Positions 35,218 through 43,742 of a stretch of 64,000 nucleotides of DNA are shown here, piece after piece. The position numbers and the translations under genes are program-made. Origin of the DNA: Pseudomonadales bacterium. GTDB lineage: Bacteria; Pseudomonadota; Gammaproteobacteria; Pseudomonadales; Ketobacteraceae. The notes beneath the pieces are model-generated. The model worked only from the letters and a program-made list of their open reading frames with translations. It was not told the origin of the DNA and made no database searches. The stretch lies in NCBI GenBank assembly GCA_020062665.1, contig JAGUVW010000036.1:84166-148165 (forward strand). The letters run 5' to 3'. How positions within the stretch are numbered: the stretch's first letter is position 1; each line of letters begins with the position of its first letter.

Positions 35218-36231
35218 ATGCTTGCTCGTGCTCTTTCTTTCGCCTCGCGTACTACCTGTCTTTCCCGCTTTTTTCTCTTGTTGCTGCTGTTGCCACTCGC
35301 TGCCTGCAGGCCCACGGTCACCTTTACCGGCGAATCGGTTCTTGATGACCAGGGCAATGAATTCGGCCGGCTGGAATGGCGCATTACCGGCAAGGACAGC
35401 GATGAATTCCAGCTGACGGGTGTGACCATCGAGCCGGATATTGGCCCGGTGGAGCCCAGCGGTTCCTTGCTGGTGTATCCCGCGCAGACCACGACTTACA
35501 CACTCACCGCGTATTCTGTCGGCCCCAACAATACGGTCTATAACGCGCAGCACAGTGTGACGATCCATATCGGGCCGCGCATCGATTACCGACTGATAAC
35601 GGACGGTAAATTGCGGGCGTGCCTGCAGTCCACCGGCTTCACTCATGTCGCACAGTTCACGGCGATTTATTGCGTGGATCAGGGCATCGTGCGGCTTAGT
35701 GGCATCGAGCAGTTCACCGAGGTGCAGTCGGTGTCGCTGGATCTGAACCGGGTGCAGGATCTGACGCCGCTCACGGCGTTGCCCCGGCTGAATCTGGTGA
35801 GTGTGTCGTCCAACCAGCTGACCCGGCTCGACGGGCTGACGGGATCGGCCTCGCTGCGCAATATCGTCGCGATGAACAACCGGATCGATGATGTGTCGGC
35901 GCTTGCGACCATGCCAAATCTGGTGTCGCTGGTGCTGGACAATAATCTGTTGTTCGATACGGTGGGGCTGGAATCACTGACGGCACTGCAGGGATTGTCC
36001 ATCACTCGCAACCAGATCGCCGATGTGACGGGGCTGGCGCTGCTCACTGAATTGCGCGCGCTGGATTTCTCTTACAATCCGGTGACCACCGGCGTACCGG
36101 CGTTGCGCAGCCTGACCAAGGCCGTGGCCATCCGCAGCGAAGGTAACCGGAGCGTGCGCTGTCTGGATTATGCGAATCTGATTCTGGCGCTGGGGCCGGT
36201 GGTGATCTTCGATCAGTGTCGGTTGTTCTGA
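35218..36231 (+). CDS. Leucine-rich-repeat lipoprotein (internalin-like)
   Basis: 337 aa. Basic N-terminus, hydrophobic run and lipobox LAAC (lipidated Cys30). A beta domain covers about 32-118. It is followed by at least six 21-22-residue leucine-rich repeats (about 145-290) of the internalin type, such as VQDLTPLTALPRLNLVSVSS and RIDDVSALATMPNLVSLVLD. Paired cysteines at the end (RCLDYAN, DQCRLF) may cap the solenoid. Likely anchored in the outer membrane for protein-protein contact; the partner is unknown. Confidence 0.78.
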   Translation: MLARALSFASRTTCLSRFFLLLLLLPLAACRPTVTFTGESVLDDQGNEFGRLEWRITGKDSDEFQLTGVTIEPDIGPVEPSGSLLVYPAQTTTYTLTAYSVGPNNTVYNAQHSVTIHIGPRIDYRLITDGKLRACLQSTGFTHVAQFTAIYCVDQGIVRLSGIEQFTEVQSVSLDLNRVQDLTPLTALPRLNLVSVSSNQLTRLDGLTGSASLRNIVAMNNRIDDVSALATMPNLVSLVLDNNLLFDTVGLESLTALQGLSITRNQIADVTGLALLTELRALDFSYNPVTTGVPALRSLTKAVAIRSEGNRSVRCLDYANLILALGPVVIFDQCRLF

Positions 36232-36255
36232 TCGACTGAAATCTTTCACAGAAAG

Positions 36256-36291
36256 AAAAAAGCCACCGGTGCGAACAGCGGTGGCTTTTTT
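36256..36291. terminator. Bidirectional Rho-independent terminator
   Basis: A6, GCCACCG, 10-nt loop, CGGTGGC, T6. Lies between the convergent LRR lipoprotein (+) and the gene at 36320 (-). Confidence 0.92.
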
Positions 36292-36319
36292 GTTGGTCTT
36301 TTTTTTGGCAATGTTGCGA

Positions 36320-36952
36320 TCAGAACGGCTTGTTGCGCGGGCCTGAGACCGGGTTGTTCCAGAATTGCGCGGGTACAGCGCGAGGATCTTCCTTGCGCAG
36401 CCACTCGGGCTTGGTGACGCCGTCAGTGAAGGAATGCTCGGCGCAACCCTTGTTTTCGTCGTCGAAGCAGAACACGGTGGCGACGCGCTGGGTCAGCTGC
36501 CACACCTCGCCTTCCGCGCCAAATTCCACGCCGAATGCGGCAGGCAGCATTTCGCCCGGATACAGCTGATGCAGGATGATTTCAACATACAGTTCGTGAT
36601 CGCCCACGATCAGCTTTTCGATGTCGCCGTGGATCATGTAGACGTTGCTTTCCACCAGCATGCGGTAGAAATCCTTCATCTCTTCCACGGACTTGGGCTG
36701 CATTTCCGCAATGGCTTCGCCAGCGCCGTAAACCGCGTAGGTCTGGTGTTTGCTGGAACAGCTGGCAATCAGCTTGTCATAGTCGCCGGTGCATTCGGCT
36801 TCGGCGTGCTCAATGAAGTTTTCCAGAATCGCGCGGCGCTGCGGTTCCTTGATGGTGGCCAGCACTTCCCGGGCCTGCTCCGCGATGGCGCGCGGATTGA
36901 AGTCTTTCATATCTTTGTGTTTTTTGTCGTCAAGAATGCGGCCTACCCACAT
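36320..36952 (-). CDS. Hypothetical protein, possibly NTF2/SnoaL-like
   Basis: 210 aa, soluble, no signal peptide. Helical acidic N-terminal part (AIAEQAREVLATIKEPQRRA), then a mixed alpha/beta core (KDFYRMLVESNVYMIHGDIE, YVEIILHQLYPGEMLP, WQLTQRVATVFCFDDENKG) that reads like an NTF2/SnoaL barrel. The C-terminal tail is extended and basic. I cannot assign an activity. GAGG Shine-Dalgarno upstream; it stands alone between two terminators (36256-36291 and 37073-37104). Confidence 0.65.
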   Translation of the reverse strand: MWVGRILDDKKHKDMKDFNPRAIAEQAREVLATIKEPQRRAILENFIEHAEAECTGDYDKLIASCSSKHQTYAVYGAGEAIAEMQPKSVEEMKDFYRMLVESNVYMIHGDIEKLIVGDHELYVEIILHQLYPGEMLPAAFGVEFGAEGEVWQLTQRVATVFCFDDENKGCAEHSFTDGVTKPEWLRKEDPRAVPAQFWNNPVSGPRNKPF

Positions 36953-37072
36953 GGTGTGTTCCTCACTGGTCTTATTAATATGATGCCCGACGGGTGCTGG
37001 ACAGGTTTGATCATAAGCGTCGCGTTACAGGCTCCACATCATCCAAATTGATTAGATGGTTTGCCGGATGGG

Positions 37073-37104
37073 AAAAGGCCACCCCGGCGGTGCGCGGTGG
37101 CCTT
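37073..37104 (-). terminator. Terminator of the acyl-CoA dehydrogenase gene
   Basis: On the minus strand: AAGGCCACC, 12-nt loop, GGTGGCCTT, then TT. A 9-bp perfect stem, 15 bp past the stop at 37119. Confidence 0.8.
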
Positions 37105-37118
37105 GGCGGGGCAGAAGA

Positions 37119-38855
37119 TCAGAACGCGGCGGCGGGCAGTGCCATCAGGTGCTGTTTGCCGGCCTTGATTACCGCCAGCTGGGCGTCAACCTGCGACAGG
37201 TGTTCGGCGAAATAGAAGTCGCGCACCTGCTGACGGGCACTGTCGCCGGATACCTGGGCGCTGCGGGCCAGCAGCACGCCGAGGATCACGGTGCCGAACA
37301 GGTTGAGTACCGGTGTGGCGGCGGCGCCGGCCTGTTCCCTGTCCTGCATGCCGTTGATGGTCAGCCACATCAGGGCTTCGTTCAGCACGCCCAGGCCGTG
37401 CTGCAGGGTTTTACGCACGTTTTCGTCGTCGCAGGTGCCGGCCATCTCGCGCAGGGATTGCAGCAGGGCGCGGGCACCCCGGCCACCGTGCAGGGGCAGT
37501 TTGCGGCCGACGAAATCCAGTGCCTGGATGCCGTTGGTGCCTTCGTAAATGCGCGAAATCCGGCAGTCCCGCAGCAGTTGTTCGATGCCCCAGTCGCGGG
37601 TATAGCCGGAACCGCCCAGTGTCTGCATGGCCAGGTCGCAGACCCGGTAGCCCTGATCGGTGAGAAACGCCTTGACGATGGGGGTCAGCAATTCCACCAG
37701 ATCATGGGCCTGTTCCCGCTGCTGCGGATCGGGATGGTAATGGCTGATGTCCAGATTGATACCCACCCAGCAGGCCAGGGCGCGGCCCCCTTGCAGCAGT
37801 GCCTTCTGGCTCAGCAGCATGCGGCGTACGTCCGGGTGAACCAGGATGGAATCGGCAGCCAGATCGGGGGATTGGACGCCGGCCAGCGAGCGGCCCTGGA
37901 TGCGTTCGCGGGCGAATTTCACCGCGGTCTGGTAGGCCGCTTCCCCCAGGCCCAGCCCCTGCACACCCACCATCAGCCGGGCCGAGTTCATCATCGAGAA
38001 CATGTAGCGCAGGCCCTGGTGCGGTTCGCCGATCAGGTAGCCTTCGGCATCTTCCAGGCTCATGAAACAGGTGGCGGAGCCATTGATGCCCATCTTGTGT
38101 TCAAGCCCGGTGCAATAGATGCCGTTGCGCCGGCCATCGTCCAGCACCTTGGGTACCAGGAACAGGGAAATGCCCTTGGTACCGGCCGGCGCGTCCGGCA
38201 GCTTGGCCAGCACCAGGTGGATGATGTTTTCTGCCAGATCGTGTTCACCGCCGGTGATCCAGATCTTGTTGCCGTTGAGGCGGTAGCGGCCGTTTTCGGC
38301 GGGTACGGCCTTGGTCTTGATCATGCCCAGATCGGTGCCGCACTGGGGTTCGGTGAGGCACATGGTGCCGGTCCACTGGCCGCTGATCAGGGGTGGCAGA
38401 TAGCGCTGGCGCAGGTCGTCGCTGGCGTGTTCGGACAGGGCGATGATGGCGCCGTGGGTAAGGCCGAAATACATGCTCAGGGAGGTGTTGGTGGCGGCGC
38501 ACAGTTCGTCGAACACCACACCCAGGATATAGGGCAGCCCCTGCCCGCCGAATGCGGTGGGGGCGGTGAGGGCCGGCCAGCCGTTGTCCACGAACTGGCG
38601 GAAAGCATCCCGGTAAGAAGGCGGCGCGGTGACGCTACGGCTGTCGGGGTGGTATTGGCAGCCTTCCTCATCGCCGCTGCGGTTCACCGGCTGCAGTACC
38701 CCGCTGGCAAACCGGCCCATTTCGGTGAGGATGCTGTCGGCCAGTTCCTGGCTGAATTCACTCTGGCCGGTCAGGGCTGGATAGTGCTCCTGGATGCGGA
38801 ACAGGTCGAACAGCAGAAAGCGGACATCGTCGAGCGGGGCTTGATAGTAACTCAT
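37119..38855 (-). CDS. Acyl-CoA dehydrogenase with C-terminal extension (AcdA/FadE5-like)
   Basis: 578 aa, the longer bacterial acyl-CoA dehydrogenase type. A short N-terminal motif (SYYQAPLDDVRFLLFDLF) precedes the canonical domains. FAD/substrate site CLTEPQCGTDLGMIKTKAVP, HKMGINGSATCFMSL, QTLGGSGYTRDWGIEQLLRD, and the catalytic glutamate in RISRIYEGTNGIQALDFVGR. An extra helical domain follows (about 460-578). CAAGGAG Shine-Dalgarno. Beta-oxidation of a medium or long-chain acyl-CoA is likely. It is divergent from a MerR regulator whose intergenic region carries repeated GTCTA motifs, so it is probably regulated by that protein. Confidence 0.92.
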   Translation of the reverse strand: MSYYQAPLDDVRFLLFDLFRIQEHYPALTGQSEFSQELADSILTEMGRFASGVLQPVNRSGDEEGCQYHPDSRSVTAPPSYRDAFRQFVDNGWPALTAPTAFGGQGLPYILGVVFDELCAATNTSLSMYFGLTHGAIIALSEHASDDLRQRYLPPLISGQWTGTMCLTEPQCGTDLGMIKTKAVPAENGRYRLNGNKIWITGGEHDLAENIIHLVLAKLPDAPAGTKGISLFLVPKVLDDGRRNGIYCTGLEHKMGINGSATCFMSLEDAEGYLIGEPHQGLRYMFSMMNSARLMVGVQGLGLGEAAYQTAVKFARERIQGRSLAGVQSPDLAADSILVHPDVRRMLLSQKALLQGGRALACWVGINLDISHYHPDPQQREQAHDLVELLTPIVKAFLTDQGYRVCDLAMQTLGGSGYTRDWGIEQLLRDCRISRIYEGTNGIQALDFVGRKLPLHGGRGARALLQSLREMAGTCDDENVRKTLQHGLGVLNEALMWLTINGMQDREQAGAAATPVLNLFGTVILGVLLARSAQVSGDSARQQVRDFYFAEHLSQVDAQLAVIKAGKQHLMALPAAAF

Positions 38856-38870
38856 GATACATCTCCTTGG

Positions 38871-38955
38871 TGTCTATGTTTGTAGCTGCTTTATTTCTAG
38901 ACAGTAGTGGAAATAATGGAATTAAATCTATAATGTCTACTAATAGTCTATGTTT
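38871..38955. promoter_or_regulatory. Repeated GTCTA operator region, ACAD / MerR
   Basis: GTCTATGTTT occurs twice in direct orientation (38872-38881, 38946-38955). GTCTA also occurs at 38935-38939 and in inverse as TAGAC at 38898-38902. A TATAAT (38929-38934) facing the MerR gene touches one copy. The spacing and density suggest binding sites for the MerR regulator. Confidence 0.55.
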
Positions 38956-38978
38956 TGGCAAAGAGCCGGGAGAACAGC

Positions 38979-39923
38979 ATGAAGACGTACAGCATTGGCG
39001 CCGTGGCGCGCCTCACCGGGCTTACCGTGCACAACCTGCGGGTGTGGGAGAAGCGTCACCAGGCGGTGGCGACGGTGCGTTCCGACAGCGGCCGCCGCCT
39101 TTACAGCGAAGACGCGTTGCAGCGCCTGCTGCTGCTGAAGAAATGTGTGGATCAGGGCATGGCGATTGGCCAGCTGGCGCCACTCACCGATGACGAGCTG
39201 GAGGAAACCCTGGCGACGTTCACCCAGGTGGAACCCCGAGGCCAAGCCCGTCCGGCGTTGCGGGCGGCCGTGGTAGGAAGCGAGCTGGCCCAGCAGGTGG
39301 AGCAGGTGCTGGCGGGCAGCGTCCGGCTGGAGCGGCTGGATCGCTTTGCCCATGTTCAGGCGCTGCAGGCGGCGGAACTGATTGGGCCTCCGGATCTGCT
39401 GGTGGTGGATCAGCCCTCGCTGAGTGCCGCCGAGGCCAAGCCCCTGGGCAATCTGTTCAAGCGCGTCAACGCCCGTGCCAACCTGCTGGTGTACCGCTAT
39501 GCCCGTCAGCAGGATGTGGCCTATCTGCGCAGCCTGGGGGTGCAGACGGTGAAGGCGCCGTTCGATCGCAACGATCTGGCGCAGTGGCTGCAGCGCATGG
39601 TGAATGTGCCGGTGCCACGCCAGCCGGCCTTATTCGTGAGCCAGCAGGCGCCGGATCGTCGCTACAGCGATCGCGCGTTGCAGGCCGCGGCAGAAATGAG
39701 TTCGTCCATCGATTGCGAATGTCCCCATCACCTGGCGGAAATCATCAAGGAGCTGCTGGCGTTCGAAACCTACAGCAGCCAGTGTCAGAGCAAGGACAGG
39801 GCCGGCGAGGATCTGCATCGCCACATTTATCTGCGCACCGCCCAGGCCCGCGCCATCATGGAGGAATTGCTGCAATCCGTGCTGGAGCAGGAAGGCATCG
39901 ATCTGAGCGTCAGTGCGCTGTGA
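38979..39923 (+). CDS. MerR-family regulator with Rossmann-like sensor domain
   Basis: 314 aa from the ATG at 38979. N-terminal MerR winged helix-turn-helix (YSIGAVARLTGLTVHNLRVW, EKRH, RLYSEDALQRLLLLKK). Residues about 88-200 read like a receiver/B12-type Rossmann fold (LRAAVVGSELAQQVEQVLAG, PDLLVVDQPSL) but have no B12-binding DxHxxG. The C-terminal helical domain holds CECPHHLAEIIKELLAFETY, a CxCPxH motif I recall from other MerR proteins of this class. It could sense a metal or redox state. The 3' end overlaps that of the sigma factor by 14 bp. Confidence 0.8.
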   Translation: MKTYSIGAVARLTGLTVHNLRVWEKRHQAVATVRSDSGRRLYSEDALQRLLLLKKCVDQGMAIGQLAPLTDDELEETLATFTQVEPRGQARPALRAAVVGSELAQQVEQVLAGSVRLERLDRFAHVQALQAAELIGPPDLLVVDQPSLSAAEAKPLGNLFKRVNARANLLVYRYARQQDVAYLRSLGVQTVKAPFDRNDLAQWLQRMVNVPVPRQPALFVSQQAPDRRYSDRALQAAAEMSSSIDCECPHHLAEIIKELLAFETYSSQCQSKDRAGEDLHRHIYLRTAQARAIMEELLQSVLEQEGIDLSVSAL

Positions 39924-41013
39924 TGTCCGGCAGCGCGCGCAGTTTGCCGAGCGCCTCGTCGAGAATCTGCCGCACCCGTTCCCGCGTCACACCCATTTGC
40001 GGCGCGATCTCGTCGAGTGAAAATGTTTTGCGGTAGCCGATGCCGTACTTGAGGCGCACGATGCATTGCGCGCGCCGATCCAGTTGTTGCAGCCAGGTGT
40101 GGATGTGCTGCTGGAGTTGCAGCCGTTCAGCGTTCTGATCCGGCAGTGGCAGCGTGTCGTTGTCGGTGAGCAGATCCTGCAGTGTGCCGTCGCCTTCGTC
40201 ATGCAGCGGCGCGTTGGCGGACACACACAGATTGGTCAGGCGCAGCAGATCTTCTACCGTGGTTGCGGGCAGCCCCGTCTGGGCGCTGAGCGTGGCGATG
40301 TCGGCCCGCGCACCGTTTTGCGTGCGGTAGCGCTGCATCACGGCGTACAGACGATTCACCTGCGTGGTGATATTGGCCGGATATCGGATCAGCGAACGCT
40401 GTTTGCCGATGGCCTGGCGGATTGCCTGCTGAATCCACCAGTAGGCGTAAGTGGAAAAGCGCACGCCCGCGGCTGCGTCGAATTTGATGGCGGCGCGCAT
40501 CAATCCCAGAATGCCTTCCTGCACCATGTCATCCAGCTCCATCCCGCGATCCAGGTACCGCCGCGCGGTGAAATAAACCAGACGGATGTTGGACGTGACG
40601 AACTCATTGCGCAGCTGGATGATGGTGTTTAGCGTGGCGTTCAGCGCGGCATCAGCTTTCTGCTGACTGGCTGCTTTGGCCGCTTCCAGCAGGGCATCGC
40701 GATCCATGTCCTGTGTTGTCGGCCACGCCAGTTGCACCGCCAGCTGTTCGAACTGGTGCTGCAGCGCGCGGGCCAGCGCCTGTTCCTGCTCCCGGCTCAG
40801 CAGATCATGGTCGGTCAGCGATGGCGTCTCATCCTTTTCCACCGCGATGGTTGTGCCAGCTCGGCTGTCATCCTGGTTGTCGTTCTGGTCGTCATCCCAT
40901 TCCCGCTGCAGCCAGCTATCCGTGTCAAACAACATGGATGACAGGCTTGCTGACGCCGGGGCGTTGTCACTGTCTTCGGTGCGCAGAAATTCCAGGTGTT
41001 GCCAACGGTACAT
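39910..41013 (-). CDS. Sigma-70 family RNA polymerase sigma factor (RpoS/RpoH-like)
   Basis: 367 aa from the ATG at 41013; a GTG at 41025 is also possible. Acidic N-terminal region (about 1-70, EWDDDQNDNQDDS). Region 1.2 is LTDHDLLSREQEQALARAL. Region 2 is intact: NEFVTSNIRLVYFTARRYLD, MELDDMVQEGILGLMRAAI and FDAAAGVRFSTYAYWWIQQA. Regions 3-4 end in LDEIAPQMGVTRERVRQILD. It is a group 2/3 sigma factor, not RpoD by size, and probably a paralogue serving a stress or stationary regulon. Tail-to-tail with the MerR gene. Confidence 0.85.
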   Translation of the reverse strand: MYRWQHLEFLRTEDSDNAPASASLSSMLFDTDSWLQREWDDDQNDNQDDSRAGTTIAVEKDETPSLTDHDLLSREQEQALARALQHQFEQLAVQLAWPTTQDMDRDALLEAAKAASQQKADAALNATLNTIIQLRNEFVTSNIRLVYFTARRYLDRGMELDDMVQEGILGLMRAAIKFDAAAGVRFSTYAYWWIQQAIRQAIGKQRSLIRYPANITTQVNRLYAVMQRYRTQNGARADIATLSAQTGLPATTVEDLLRLTNLCVSANAPLHDEGDGTLQDLLTDNDTLPLPDQNAERLQLQQHIHTWLQQLDRRAQCIVRLKYGIGYRKTFSLDEIAPQMGVTRERVRQILDEALGKLRALPDITAH

Positions 41014-41312
41014 GGTTACAGCCACTCACTTTGCCAAAACGTGCTGTTTCGACAGGCACTATGGCGGCAATTGTGTGTGGCTGCACGGTTTGTCGAGTTT
41101 GTGTCGAAGATGTTGCGCACCGGCAGAAGCGACAAAAAGCCGCATTCCGCCCGCTCACTTGGCCGGTTTTTGTGACGCCCAAAAATCACAGGGCCGACGG
41201 GCAGTAAATCGCTGCCGCCGTTGCGCCGTTGAATCATTCTGTGTTGGCGACCATGAGGGTCGCGCTTGCAATGCTTGCACAACAAAAAGTTCGCCATGAC
41301 ACGGAGATTCCC
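41014..41312. other. Intergenic region between the sigma factor and the subtilase
   Basis: About 300 bp with no convincing gene. It holds the divergent promoters of two outward-facing genes. Several TTTGTCGA / TTTGTGTCGA repeats occur near 41088-41107, and GCTTGCAATGCTTGCAC near 41265. I could not place a clear -35/-10 pair. Confidence 0.4.
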
Positions 41313-43541
41313 ATGAAACGCTCGCCTTTGTTTTCCCCCAAACCGCTCGCCCATGCCGTCATGCTTGTCACGATGGCGCTGTCGCAACCGCTGCTGGCCG
41401 ATGATGATGTCAAAAGAGAAATCGTCAGGCCCGATGCCGTGATCCGCATCGATCCCATGCTGGAAAAAATGGCCGCCAGTCAGGACAGCCTGCCCGTGAT
41501 CATTCTGTTCGGTGATCAGCCGCAGCGGGCGGCAGCGAAAAAGATCCGCGCCGCCTATTCCGCTGATATCGATGCACTGGCAGCACAGGTTCGCACCATT
41601 CACGAACGTTACCTGCCCAAGGAATCCATCGCCAGCCAGGATCAGGAAATCGAGCACAGCAAGCTGCTGCTGCAGTACATTTCCGACGCCGACAAGGAGC
41701 AGATCAAAAAACTGAATGTGGAGCGGGAAGCGCTGGTGAAACGCATGCGCGCCGAAATCGCCCGCAGTTCGGAAGATGCTGTGGCATCCGTGCAGAAAGA
41801 CGCCGTGGCGCGGCTGCAGGCGATGGGCGTGAAGATCGGCCAGCGCCTGACCACGCTGAATGCAGTGTCGGCGGTGATTCCGGCGGGTGCACTCAAGGAT
41901 GTCGCGTATCTGCAGGGTGTCGCGGAAGTGGTGTACGACCATCCCGGCAAACCGGAGCTGGACAATCAGGTGTCGTCGCTGGGGGCGAACTGGTTCTGGA
42001 GCGCCGGCTATGACGGTGGTGTATGGGATGTGGGCGTGCTCGATGGCGGCGTGCTGGAAACCCATGCAGCGTTGAGCGGACATACGTTCTATGAAAATTA
42101 TGCCTCTCATGATAGTCACGGTACCGGTGTGGCCTGCATGTATGCCAGCACCAACGCCACCTATCGCGGCCTGGCGTTCGGACTGAATGCGATTCTGGTG
42201 GACAACGCCGGCAATACTTCCACCTCGATGACCGGCGCCGACTGGATGGTGCGCAGCGCGGGCGACGATCCGGAAGTGATCAACTACAGCTGGGGCAATG
42301 GCGATGCCACCGGCGACGACTGGCATGCGTTTTCGCGCTTTGTCGACGCGCTGGTGTTCGATTACAGCACCAGCTGGGCCAAGTCGGCGGGTAACCAGGG
42401 CTTTGGCACCAACACCATGACGGTGCCGGCCAACAATTTCAACGGCCTCACGGTGGCGAACATGAACGATGCCAATACCGTGAGTCGCGCAGACGATGTG
42501 ATCACGGCATCCAGCAGCCGCGGCCCGACGGTGCTTAGCCGCAAGAAGCCGGACATCAGCGCACCGGGCAACAACACCATGACCTGCAACGCGTCGGGCG
42601 GCTATTCCAATCTGGGCGGCACCAGTTCTGCCGCACCCAAGGTGGGTGCCGGCACCTTGCTGCTCACCGATTCCGGTAACTGGGATCCCAAGGCGATCAA
42701 GGCGGTGCTGATCAATACGGCGGATTCCTGGGAAGACAACAACACCGAAACCACCGCCGACGATGGCCCCAAAACCGGCAAGGAATGGAACAAGACCTAC
42801 GGCTGGGGCTATCTGGATCTGTGGCACGCCAACTTCCATCGTGATGACTACTTCATTGGCAGCGTGAAGCCGAAAGGACAGGCCGGCAGTTACAAGCTGT
42901 ACAAGGGGCAGGCCTACAACGGCGACAAGGCCACGCTGGTGTGGGAGCGGGATGTGGATTACAACAACGCGGCCACACCCACCAGCTTCCGCGCGCTCAG
43001 CGATCTGGATCTGAAGCTGTACAACGAAACCAACAATGCCCAGGTGGACTCCGATGTCAGCATCCGCGACAACGTGCATCAGGTGGCGGCGAATGCCAGC
43101 ATGCCGGCAGTGGTGAAAGTCTATGCCTACAGCAGTTCATTCGACGGTGCAGCAAGTGAACCCTTTGCACTGGCCACGGAAGAAAACTTCAGTGCTGCCG
43201 TGGGGCCGCAGCTGGCGCCCAACCTGATCGCGCCGAGCTCGGTGAGTTCCTACGCGCAGTTCACTGTGTCGGCCCAGGTGCGCAACAGCGGCGATCTCGA
43301 TGCGCACGGTACAACGGTCACGCTCATCCTGCCCAGCGGATTCACCCTGGTGTCCGGCGCGGCGACCCAAACCGTGGGCATGCTGGCGGATGGCTCGGTG
43401 CGTACCGTGAGCTGGACGGTGCGCGCGCCGCTGGTGCTGCCATTCCTGGGTCGGCGCTATAGCATGGCGGTCACTGCCCAGAGCTCATCTTACGGCGAAC
43501 GTTTCACCGGTAGCAGCATGAGATTGATCTCGGTGCTGTGA
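41313..43541 (+). CDS. Secreted subtilisin-like serine protease (S8)
   Basis: 742 aa from the ATG at 41313 (CGGAG Shine-Dalgarno). Signal peptide to about Ala29, a long propeptide rich in charged helix (about 30-220), then the S8 domain with the catalytic triad Asp244 (VGVLDGGV), His269 (DSHGTGVACM) and Ser438 (GGTSSAAPKVG), plus the oxyanion AGNQGFG. The Asp and Ser motifs vary slightly from DTG and GTSMAAP. A C-terminal beta-sandwich (about 640-742) reads like a DUF11/NEW3 domain (YAQFTVSAQVRNSGDLDAHG). Likely an extracellular protease. Confidence 0.9.
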   Translation: MKRSPLFSPKPLAHAVMLVTMALSQPLLADDDVKREIVRPDAVIRIDPMLEKMAASQDSLPVIILFGDQPQRAAAKKIRAAYSADIDALAAQVRTIHERYLPKESIASQDQEIEHSKLLLQYISDADKEQIKKLNVEREALVKRMRAEIARSSEDAVASVQKDAVARLQAMGVKIGQRLTTLNAVSAVIPAGALKDVAYLQGVAEVVYDHPGKPELDNQVSSLGANWFWSAGYDGGVWDVGVLDGGVLETHAALSGHTFYENYASHDSHGTGVACMYASTNATYRGLAFGLNAILVDNAGNTSTSMTGADWMVRSAGDDPEVINYSWGNGDATGDDWHAFSRFVDALVFDYSTSWAKSAGNQGFGTNTMTVPANNFNGLTVANMNDANTVSRADDVITASSSRGPTVLSRKKPDISAPGNNTMTCNASGGYSNLGGTSSAAPKVGAGTLLLTDSGNWDPKAIKAVLINTADSWEDNNTETTADDGPKTGKEWNKTYGWGYLDLWHANFHRDDYFIGSVKPKGQAGSYKLYKGQAYNGDKATLVWERDVDYNNAATPTSFRALSDLDLKLYNETNNAQVDSDVSIRDNVHQVAANASMPAVVKVYAYSSSFDGAASEPFALATEENFSAAVGPQLAPNLIAPSSVSSYAQFTVSAQVRNSGDLDAHGTTVTLILPSGFTLVSGAATQTVGMLADGSVRTVSWTVRAPLVLPFLGRRYSMAVTAQSSSYGERFTGSSMRLISVL

Positions 43542-43570
43542 CGGTTTCTGCCATCAGCTGCGTTGCAGTG

Positions 43571-43605
43571 AAGCCGGTCATTCCTCGCGGGATGGCCGGC
43601 TTTTT
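43571..43605 (+). terminator. Terminator of the subtilase gene
   Basis: AAGCCGGTCAT, 10-nt loop, ATGGCCGGCTT, then TTT: an 11-bp stem with one G-T pair and a T-run. Confidence 0.88.
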
Positions 43606-43698
43606 CGTTCTAGCCCCTCAGGTTCACCGCCAGACCGGAACCTGTAGCCAAATCGATTGCCCAAAGCAGGATATGGGCTCCGGCACGGTCGCGGGCAG

Positions 43699-43707
43699 TG
43701 CTATCAT
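43699..43707 (+). promoter_or_regulatory. Extended -10 promoter of asmA
   Basis: TGC-TATCAT, 36 nt before the ATG; the -35 region is not recognisable. Confidence 0.4.
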
Positions 43708-43742
43708 TCAGATCCATCGAAGACCACAACAGGAGTGAAACG

